Below, in pieces: positions 1 to 6,062 of a stretch of DNA of 6,062 bases. This DNA is from JAHEFX01 sp964614585 (GTDB lineage Bacteria > Actinomycetota > Acidimicrobiia > Spongiisociales > JAENVV01). A program made the position numbers and the translations under genes. The notes under the pieces are model-generated. The model did no database searches. It worked only from the letters and a program-made list of their open reading frames with translations, and was not told where the DNA came from. Each line of letters begins with the position of its first letter. Positions within the stretch are counted from its first letter, which is position 1. Location of the stretch: positions 1-6,062 of the forward strand of contig CAZTLW010000135.1 of assembly GCA_964614585.1 (NCBI GenBank), read 5' to 3'.

Positions 1-24
1 GAAGGCGAAATCTCGAACGTAGGC

Positions 25-45
25 CGAGTTCGCGGAGCGAACTCG
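25..45 (-). terminator. Distal hairpin downstream of the tRNA
   Basis: Positions 25-33 and 37-45 are perfectly complementary (9 bp) around a 3-base loop (34-36). On the minus strand this is the second of two hairpins after the tRNA 3' end. No T-rich tract follows in the direction of tRNA transcription. It would therefore be a tail-less terminator or a 3'-end processing or stability element of the kind proposed for high-GC actinobacteria. The structure is seen directly; the role is inferred. Confidence 0.35.
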
Positions 46-47
46 AA

Positions 48-70
48 CCTGCCGGCCGCAGGCCGGCAGG
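48..70 (-). terminator. Proximal hairpin just downstream of the tRNA
   Basis: Positions 48-57 and 61-70 form a perfect 10-bp GC-rich stem with the 3-base loop GCA (58-60). It begins 3 bases beyond the tRNA discriminator base on the minus strand, which is a natural place to end the tRNA transcript. There is no U-tract, so intrinsic termination is plausible but unproven. Together with the 25-45 hairpin it forms a tandem pair separated by only 2 bases. Confidence 0.42.
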
Positions 71-72
71 CG

Positions 73-146
73 TGCCCCGGGCGGGAGTCGAACCCGCACT
101 GGGCCGGTTTTAAGCCGGCTGCCTCTACCACTTGGGCTACCGGGGC
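73..146 (-). tRNA. tRNA with UAA anticodon (predicted Leu), class I shape
   Basis: Read on the minus strand, this 74-nt segment folds as a complete cloverleaf. It has a perfect 7-bp acceptor stem (146-140 with 80-74), a 3-bp D stem (137-135 with 123-121) and a D loop containing GGT. The 5-bp anticodon stem is 119-115 with 107-103. The 7-base loop CTTAAAA (114-108) places the anticodon TAA at 112-110. The variable loop has only 5 bases (102-98). The T stem is 97-93 with 85-81, and its loop is TTCGAGT. The discriminator base is A73, the base expected for leucine tRNAs. CCA is not encoded. UAA reads UUA (and UUG by wobble), hence Leu, yet bacterial tRNA-Leu normally carries a long variable arm. 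The gene is certain as a tRNA; the charging identity is inferred from the anticodon only. It is transcribed divergently from the ATPase gene. Confidence 0.93.
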
Positions 147-152
147 CTCGGC

Positions 153-180
153 AGGGTACGGCGCCGTCGTCGTGTGTCGC
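153..180 (-). promoter_or_regulatory. Candidate sigma70-type promoter of the tRNA
   Basis: On the minus strand GCGACA (180-175) resembles the -35 box TTGACA at four of six positions. After a 16-base spacer comes TACCCT (158-153), which keeps the TA...T core of a -10 box. The -10 ends 6 bases before the tRNA 5' end at 146, so a transcript would start at or just before the mature 5' end. The match is by eye in a GC-rich background, so it is only suggestive. The whole divergent spacer is 72 bases (147-218). Confidence 0.33.
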
Positions 181-206
181 CACCCCGGGCCGGTAGCGTT
201 GGCCCG

Positions 207-213
207 AGGAGGG
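207..213 (+). promoter_or_regulatory. Strong Shine-Dalgarno that decides the ATPase start
   Basis: AGGAGGG is a near-perfect anti-16S match. It sits before in-frame ACG codons at 219 and 222, with 6 and 9 bases between AGGAGG (207-212) and each codon. No ATG, GTG or TTG lies in frame at a suitable distance. The alternatives are TTG 132, which lies inside the tRNA gene, and GTG 174, which has no good ribosome site. The site points to translation starting at an ACG, most likely at 219. Confidence 0.6.
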
Positions 214-218
214 ACGCA

Positions 219-2930
219 ACGACGACCACCCAGCTCGACACCCCCGCCTATCGACTGTCCGGTGCCGAGGTCGCCGACCGCCTCGACTCGCCCGACGGTG
301 GCCTGGCGACCGAGGAGGCGCAGCAACGCCTCGAGCGCTTCGGTCGCAACGAGTTGGAGGACCGAGGCGGCAAGACCCCCTTCCAGATCGTCCTCGACCA
401 GTTCCGGGAGATCCTCATCTGGGTGCTCCTCGCGGCGGCCGCGATCTCCGGGTTGGTGCTCGGCGAGTGGATCGAATCCGTCGCCATCCTCGCGATCGTG
501 GTCCTGAGCGCGGCGATGGGCTTCGTCCAGGAGTACCGGGCCGAGGAGGCGATGGCGGCACTGCAGGCCATGGCCGCCCCCGTGGTGCGGGTACGACGGG
601 ACGGCCGGGAACGGAACGTGCCCGCCACCGAACTGGTCCCGGGCGACCGGCTGCTGCTCGAGACCGGCAACGTCGTGCCCGCCGACGCCCGCCTCGTCAG
701 CTCCGCCGCCCTGCGAGTCGAGGAGGCGGCGCTGACCGGCGAGTCGGAGCCAGTCGACAAGACCGCCGACGTCGTCCACGACACCGAACTGGCGATCGCC
801 GACCGGTCGAACCTCGTGCACATGGGCACCATCGTCGCCATCGGGCGGGCCGAGGCGGTCGTCATCGGCACCGGCATGGACACCGAGCTGGGCCACATCG
901 CCGGCCTGCTGCAGGGAGTGGAGGACGACCAGACACCCCTGCAGCGCCGCCTCGACGACCTCGGCAAGGTGCTGGCGGTCGCCGCCGGGTTGATCGTCGT
1001 CGTCATCGCCGGGCTCGGCCTCGCCCGCGGCGAGGACCTCGACACGATCCTGCTCACCTCGGTCAGCCTGGCCGTCGCCGCCATCCCCGAGGCAATGCCG
1101 GCGGTGGTCACCATCGCCCTGTCGCTGGGCGCCCAGCGCATGCTCGCCCGCAACGCCCTCATCCGCAGCCTGCCCGCCGTCGAAACCCTCGGGTCGGTGG
1201 ACGTCATCTGCTCCGACAAGACGGGGACCCTCACGCTCAACCGGATGACGATGGTGGTGCTCGACGTGGCCGAGCACCGACTGGAGGTCGGCGAGCACGG
1301 ACCGATCCGGGACGGGGCCAAGCGATCGACCATCGACCTGGCCCTCGTCACCGGCCTCATGTGCAACGACGCCCAGCCGACCGACGACGGGAGCGCCGAG
1401 GGGGAGCCGACGGAGGCCGCCCTGGTGGTCGCCGCCACGAAGGCGGGGTTCGACAAGCCCGCCCTCGAAGCCATCCTGCCCCGGATCGACGAGGTGCCCT
1501 TCGAGTCGGCCCGCAAGCGGATGACGACGATCCACCGCTGGAGCCGCGACGATGGGGTGCCCGACGCCCTCGCCGAGCTCGACCGCGTCCTCGCCGAGGT
1601 CGGGTCACCGCCCCTGATCGGGTTCACGAAGGGGGCGGTGTCGAGCCTGCTGCCGATCGCCGACCGGGTCTGGGTCGAGGGCGGGATCGCGCCACTCGAC
1701 CATGCCTGGCGGGACCGCATCGAGGCGTCGGAGGCCAGTCTCGCCGCCGAGGGCATGCGGGTGCTGGGGCTGGCCGTGCGCGGCCACCCGGCGCCTCCGG
1801 ATCCCCACCAGGCCGAGTCCGGAGTGGTGTTCGTCGGTCTCGTGGGCCTCATCGATCCCGCCCGGTCGGAGGTTCCCGACGCCGTCGCCCGCTGCCGGAG
1901 TGCCGGGATCCGCCCGGTCATGATCACCGGCGACCACCCACTCACGGCAGCCGCCATCGCCACCGACGTCGGCATCGCCACGTCGGGCACCGAGGCGGTC
2001 ACCGGCCTCGAACTCGACGGGTTCGACGACGAGACGCTCGCCGACGTCGCCGAGACGAGTCCCGTCTTCGCCCGGGTCTCCCCCGAGCACAAGCTGCGAC
2101 TCGTCGATGCCCTCCAGTCCCGCGACCACCTCGTGGCGATGACCGGCGACGGCGTCAACGACGCCCCGGCCCTCAAGACCGCCCACATCGGGGTGGCGAT
2201 GGGGATCACCGGCACCGACGTCACCAAGCAGGCCGGCGACATGGTGCTCCTCGACGACAACTTCGCCACGATCGTCGCCGCGGTCGAGGAAGGGCGGGTG
2301 ATCTACGACAACATCCGCAAGTTCATCCGCTACCTGCTGACCTGCAACGCATCGGAGTTGGCCGTGATGATCCTCGGCCCACTGTTCGGCATGCCGCTCC
2401 CCCTGCTGCCACTGCAGATCCTGTGGATGAACCTCGTCACCGACGGCCTCCCCGCCCTGGCGCTGGGGGTCGAGTCGGCCGAGGAGGACGTCATGGACCG
2501 CCCGCCCCGCTCCGCCAACGAGTCCGTGTTCGGGGGAGGTACTGCCGCCTTCATCGGCATCTTCGGGACGCTCATGTCGATCGTCGCCCTGGCGGTGGGC
2601 TTCGGTCTCTGGTCGGCGGGCGAGGACCACTGGCAGTCGGTCCTGTTCACCGGGCTCATCTTCGCCCAACTCGGACTAGCCCTCGAGATCCGGTCGGACA
2701 AGGCGCCGGTGTGGCACGACTTCTGGGGCAACCGGGCGATGCTCGGGGCGGTGGCGGTCGGCCTCGCCGCCCACGTGGCGATCATCTACGTGCCGTTCCT
2801 CCAGCGGGTCTTCGGCACGGCACCGCTGTCGCTCGGCGAATGGGGCATGGCCCTCGCCGGCACCCTCGTCGTCATGGCCGGCGTGGAGCTCTGGAAGTGG
2901 CGGCTCCGGGCCGCCGAGCGCGTCAGCTGA
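219..2930 (+). CDS. Type II P-type ATPase, probable Ca2+ (or Ca2+/Mn2+) transporter
   Basis: ATP-driven cation pump of the inner membrane, 903 aa from the ACG at 219. In order it has a cation-ATPase N-terminal domain (about 10-58) and membrane helices M1-M2 (about 62-103). The actuator loop carries TGES (173-176), followed by M3-M4 (about 250-300) with PEAMP (290-294). Next come the phosphorylation motif DKTGTLT with catalytic D333, nucleotide-site KGA (471-473), TGD (570-572) and TGDGVND (642-648). Helices M5-M10 follow (about 702-892). Residues matching SERCA site II are present: E291, N710, E713, N738, T741 and D742. M8 (about 806-824) has Gln/Ala and no acidic residue where SERCA has its site I Glu, so one ion per cycle is likely, as in PMR1/SPCA pumps. 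The family call is secure. Ca2+ specificity is inferred, and Mn2+ remains possible. It is monocistronic, diverges from the tRNA, and its stop overlaps the converging ppx stop. The N-terminus is uncertain (ACG, or GTG at 174). Confidence 0.93.
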   Translation, partial: TTTTQLDTPAYRLSGAEVADRLDSPDGGLATEEAQQRLERFGRNELEDRGGKTPFQIVLDQFREILIWVLLAAAAISGLVLGEWIESVAILAIVVLSAAMGFVQEYRAEEAMAALQAMAAPVVRVRRDGRERNVPATELVPGDRLLLETGNVVPADARLVSSAALRVEEAALTGESEPVDKTADVVHDTELAIADRSNLVHMGTIVAIGRAEAVVIGTGMDTELGHIAGLLQGVEDDQTPLQRRLDDLGKVLAVAAGLIVVVIAGLGLARGEDLDTILLTSVSLAVAAIPEAMPAVVTIALSLGAQRMLARNALIRSLPAVETLGSVDVICSDKTGTLTLNRMTMVVLDVAEHRLEVGEHGPIRDGAKRSTIDLALVTGLMCNDAQPTDDGSAEGEPTEAALVVAATKAGFDKPALEAILPRIDEVPFESARKRMTTIHRWSRDDGVPDALAELDRVLAEVGSPPLIGFTKGAVSSLLPIADRVWVEGGIAPLDHAWRDRIEASEASLAAEGMRVLGLAVRGHPAPPDPHQAESGVVFVGLVGLIDPARSEVPDAVARCRSAGIRPVMITGDHPLTAAAIATDVGIATSGTEAVTGLELDGFDDETLADVAETSPVFARVSPEHKLRLVDALQSRDHLVAMTGDGVNDAPALKTAHIGVAMGITGTDVTKQAGDMVLLDDNFATIVAAVEEGRVIYDNIRKFIRYLLTCNASELAVMILGPLFGMPLPLLPLQILWMNLVTDGLPALALGVESAEEDVMDRPPRSANESVFGGGTAAFIGIFGTLMSIVALAVGFGLWSAGEDHWQSVLFTGLIFAQLGLALEIRSDKAPVWHDFWGNRAMLGAVAVGLAAHVAIIYVPFLQRVFGTAPLSLGEWGMALAGTLVVMAGVELWKWRLRAAERVS
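2923..2930. repeat. Palindrome TCAGCTGA formed by two converging stop codons
   Basis: This 8-base perfect palindrome carries AGC-TGA (Ser-stop) in frame on both strands. The ATPase stops with TGA at 2928-2930. The ppx gene on the minus strand stops with TGA at 2925-2923. The coding regions therefore overlap tail to tail by 8 bases and leave no intergenic terminator space. Confidence 0.9.
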
Positions 2931-3819
2931 GCAGGTCCGCGGCGACGGCGTCGAGGAGGTCGGTGACGCGGACCTCGACCGCGTCGAGCCCCAGATGGGT
3001 CATGGCGGCGAGCGCGGTCACCGCCCCGCCGAGCAGGGCGGGTGCCCGGGCCGCCTCGAGCGACGGGATGGCGGCGGTCTCCTCGATGGTGAGCCCGGCG
3101 AGTCTCCCGACGAGCCCCTCGAGCCGCGTGCGGAGGAGTCGATGGCCGTGGACGGCCTCGTAGTCGGGGACGTCGAGGTCGGCGTCGATGGCGGCGAGGG
3201 CCGTGAACGTGCCGGCGACGCCGATGGCCAGCTCCGGCGGATCCGGCGGGTCGACGACGGAGAACCGACCGATCGCCCAGCCAAGGGCGGCGTCGACTCG
3301 ATGGGGGGCCGAGGGCCGCTCCGGCAGCACCCGTTCGGTCAGTCGGACCGAGCCGACGTCCACGCTGGCAGCGAGGTCGGGCTCGGCGATGCCGAACACC
3401 ACCTCGGTGGAGCCGCCGCCCACGTCGATGACGACCGTGGGCACCGTGCCGCACCCGCCGGTCGCCCCGGCGAAGGCGAGCCGAGCCTCCTCGTCCCCGG
3501 TGATGACCCGGGGCCGGACGCCGAGGACGACTGCCGCCCGGTCGAGGAACTCGTCGCGGTTGGCGGCGTCCCGGGTGGCCGACGTCGCCACGGCGTCGAG
3601 GCGGTCCACCGGGCCGGCGAGCTCGATCAGGTCGCCGAGACCGGCGAGCGTGCGGACGATCGCAGCGTCGGCGAATCGGCCCGAGGCGTCGACGCCCTCG
3701 CCGAGGGTGACCACCCGGTGTGCCCTGAGGATCGCCATCGGCCGGTGACCCGGTCCGGGCTCGGCGACGAGCAGGCGGACCGTGTTGGTGCCGATGTCGA
3801 TCGCCGCGACCCGCGTCAC
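2923..3819 (-). CDS. ppx: Ppx/GppA family phosphatase, single domain
   Basis: Predicted cytosolic exopolyphosphatase and/or guanosine pentaphosphate phosphohydrolase of the ASKHA fold, 298 aa from GTG at 3819. The first phosphate motif is DIGTNTVRLL (8-17). TSATRDAANRDEF lies at 79-91, and ITGDEEARL (106-114) carries the expected catalytic Glu (E110 or E111). The second phosphate loop is DVGGGSTE (132-139), followed by DVGSVRLTE (154-162) and GVAGTFTALAAI (200-211). The length fits the short Ppx/GppA proteins of actinobacteria. The C-terminal HD-like domain of 500-residue E. coli PPX is absent. The start is supported by GGGAG (3829-3825) 5 bases upstream and by a GTGA overlap with the DUF501 stop. 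It is the last gene of the operon. Polyphosphate and pppGpp cannot be told apart as substrate from sequence alone. From memory the syntenic M. tuberculosis gene is Rv1026. Confidence 0.9.
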   Translation of the reverse strand: MTRVAAIDIGTNTVRLLVAEPGPGHRPMAILRAHRVVTLGEGVDASGRFADAAIVRTLAGLGDLIELAGPVDRLDAVATSATRDAANRDEFLDRAAVVLGVRPRVITGDEEARLAFAGATGGCGTVPTVVIDVGGGSTEVVFGIAEPDLAASVDVGSVRLTERVLPERPSAPHRVDAALGWAIGRFSVVDPPDPPELAIGVAGTFTALAAIDADLDVPDYEAVHGHRLLRTRLEGLVGRLAGLTIEETAAIPSLEAARAPALLGGAVTALAAMTHLGLDAVEVRVTDLLDAVAADLLS

Positions 3820-4352
3820 CGCGGCTCCCGCCAGACGGGGTTGGCGACCACGCCACCGTCGGCGTCGACCACGAAGCACGGCTCGGTGCAGTCCAACGGC
3901 TCGACGAAGGGCACGACGGCCCGACCCACCGGATTGGGATGGCCGGCGGCGTGGTCGGCGTAGTGGGCGTGCAGGCACTTGATCCCGGTCCGGGTGCCAC
4001 CCACCCCACCGGAGGGGACCGGGGACGTGCCCGGGGCGAGCCGAGCATCGCGGGCGGCGGCATACCGGGCATGGGCGGCCTCGAGCTCCGCCTCGAAGGC
4101 CGGATCGTGCTCGGCCCACCGCTCGAGCCGGCGCACCCCGCCGGCCGCCTCGAGGCGGCCGATGCGTTTGGTGGCGAGTGGGCAGGTCAGGTACCAGGTG
4201 GTGGGGAATGGGGTCCCGTCGTCGAGCACCGGCGGGACCTCGACCACCGTGGGCAGGCCGAGAGGGCAGCGAGCGGCGATCCCGACCGACGACCGCAGCG
4301 GCCGGCCGAGCTGGGCGGCGGCGACGTCGGCGTCGTCCGGTGGGACGGTCAT
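3816..4352 (-). CDS. DUF501 family protein, function unknown
   Basis: A 178-aa protein that I assign to DUF501, widespread in actinobacteria and without an established function. The assignment rests on the segments CPLGLP (29-34), PFPTTWYLTCPLA (48-60), GIKCLHAHYADH (123-134) and HPNPVG (138-143), and on its place between ftsB and ppx. The protein looks soluble, with no signal peptide or membrane helix. A helical, Arg/Ala/Glu-rich middle part (about 64-106) separates a Cys-containing N-terminal half (C29, C57) from a C-terminal Cys/His cluster (C126, H128, H130, H134, H138, C155, C159). The cluster could bind metal or be redox active, but this is inference. The ATG at 4352 overlaps the ftsB stop as ATGA, and the stop overlaps the ppx GTG as GTGA. 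Translational coupling on both sides is likely. Only a weak GGGCGG precedes the ATG. Confidence 0.85.
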   Translation of the reverse strand: MTVPPDDADVAAAQLGRPLRSSVGIAARCPLGLPTVVEVPPVLDDGTPFPTTWYLTCPLATKRIGRLEAAGGVRRLERWAEHDPAFEAELEAAHARYAAARDARLAPGTSPVPSGGVGGTRTGIKCLHAHYADHAAGHPNPVGRAVVPFVEPLDCTEPCFVVDADGGVVANPVWREPR

Positions 4353-4719
4353 CCGCCCGTGAGGTCCCGCCCGGTGAGGTAGTCCACGATCGGGTCGTAC
4401 CAGACCCGATCCGGCTCCTCGGGCGGTGGGGGCGGCGGCGGCTCGGCGTCCCGGGGCACCACGACCACGTAGGGCTGCTCCCCCGGCGCGACGTAGCCGA
4501 AACGCTCCCGGGCGACCCGCTCGACCTCGCCATCGGTGAGCAGCGCATCCCGCTCGGCGACGAGCTCCTCGTTCTCGGTGAGCGTGGCGGTGAGCGCCGC
4601 CCGCTCGGTGTCGATGGCGCGCTCGAGGGCGAGCATCCGACGGAACGGGAACACGTTGGTGACCGCCGCCGCCAGCACGACGAGCAGCACGATCGGGACG
4701 ATCACGACCATCCGACGTC

Positions 4720-4723
<4 letters not shown>
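4349..4723 (-). CDS. ftsB: FtsB/DivIC-like septum formation initiator
   Basis: Small bitopic cell-division protein, 124 aa. A short Arg-rich cytoplasmic N-terminus (2-4) leads into one membrane helix (about 5-25). A coiled coil follows (about 30-65, ending in the NEELVAERDALL segment). The family signature GEVERVARERFGYVAPGE is at 65-82. Known FtsB/DivIC proteins pair with FtsL and FtsQ/DivIB in the divisome. After VVVVP the tail has seven consecutive prolines (95-101), then acidic and aromatic residues, and ends in a short LTGR/DLTGG repeat. I chose GTG at 4723 because GGAGG (4737-4733) lies 9 bases upstream and GTG overlaps the eno stop as GTGA. An in-frame ATG at 4711 lacks a ribosome site, and a longer start at 4750 would sit well inside eno. 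The family call is firm; FtsB versus DivIC naming is convention. The eno-ftsB neighbourhood is common in bacteria. Confidence 0.88.
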
Positions 4724-6003
<1,280 letters not shown>

Positions 6004-6062
6004 AGGGTCCTCCGGAGACTCCCTCGGCAATGTACCGGGGACCGGGACGAACGCCGTCGCAG
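6004..6062 (-). promoter_or_regulatory. 5' region of the eno operon with possible -10 box
   Basis: The 59 bases upstream of eno hold a clear Shine-Dalgarno GGAGG (6013-6009). On the minus strand they also hold TACATT (6034-6029), which agrees with the -10 box TATAAT at four of six positions. A start near 6021 would give a leader of about 18 bases. I find no convincing -35 box at 16-18 bases upstream, and the window ends soon after, so more promoter sequence may lie outside. The ribosome site is well supported; the promoter is tentative. Confidence 0.35.

Noticed and set aside
132..218. Longer ATPase reading frame starting at TTG 132 or GTG 174
   Set aside because: TTG 132 lies inside the tRNA gene on the opposite strand. 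The extra residues are Arg/Pro-rich and unlike the family N-terminus. Neither codon has a good ribosome site, whereas a strong one sits at 207-213. GTG 174 remains a fallback only.
248..2269. 673-codon open frame antisense to the ATPase
   Set aside because: Its composition (Ser, Arg, Thr, Ala rich) is what GC-rich third positions give in a shadow frame. It has no recognisable domain, and the opposite strand has a complete motif set for a P-type ATPase.
2899..2915. 6-bp GC hairpin near the ATPase 3' end as a bidirectional terminator
   Set aside because: The stem is short, lies within coding sequence and has no T-tract on either side. Hairpins of this size are common in DNA this GC-rich.
467..3163. 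898-codon plus-strand frame overlapping the ATPase
   Set aside because: The translation is dominated by Arg, Gly, Pro and His with no motifs. It is a frame-shifted shadow of the ATPase that runs on into the antisense of ppx.
2995..3963. 322-codon plus-strand frame antisense to ppx
   Set aside because: Gly, Asp and Arg rich shadow with no domain; the minus strand encodes an intact Ppx/GppA protein.

Overview
The window reads as chromosomal DNA of a very GC-rich actinobacterium. The evidence is GC-rich third codon positions, frequent GTG starts, TGA as the stop of all five protein genes, and the gene order enolase - FtsB/DivIC - DUF501 - Ppx/GppA. From memory this is the order of Mycobacterium tuberculosis Rv1023-Rv1026. 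A deep-branching lineage such as Acidimicrobiia is possible, but I cannot place it by eye.

Layout. Positions 1-72 hold two tandem GC-rich hairpins. A tRNA gene lies on the minus strand at 73-146, with anticodon UAA and a short variable loop. A 72-base divergent spacer (147-218) holds a possible tRNA promoter and the Shine-Dalgarno sequence of the next gene. A type II (Ca2+-like) P-type ATPase runs on the plus strand to 2930. Its best start appears to be a non-canonical ACG at 219. From 6003 down to 2923 the minus strand carries a gap-free four-gene operon: eno, an FtsB/DivIC-like protein, a DUF501 protein and a single-domain Ppx/GppA phosphatase. Each junction is a 4-base stop/start overlap (GTGA, ATGA, GTGA). 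The operon and the ATPase converge, and their stop codons form one 8-base palindrome, TCAGCTGA (2923-2930).

Function. Enolase catalyses a late step of glycolysis. The FtsB-like protein is a single-pass divisome component. DUF501 has no known function. Ppx/GppA hydrolyses polyphosphate and/or pppGpp. The overlaps imply co-transcription and translational coupling of central metabolism, division and phosphate/alarmone turnover. The ATPase would export or sequester Ca2+ (or Mn2+) and is a separate transcription unit.

I see no mobile element, CRISPR array or clear novel multi-gene system. The points most worth a second look are the class I-shaped tRNA with a Leu(UAA) anticodon, the ACG start, the overlap architecture and the Cys/His cluster in DUF501.
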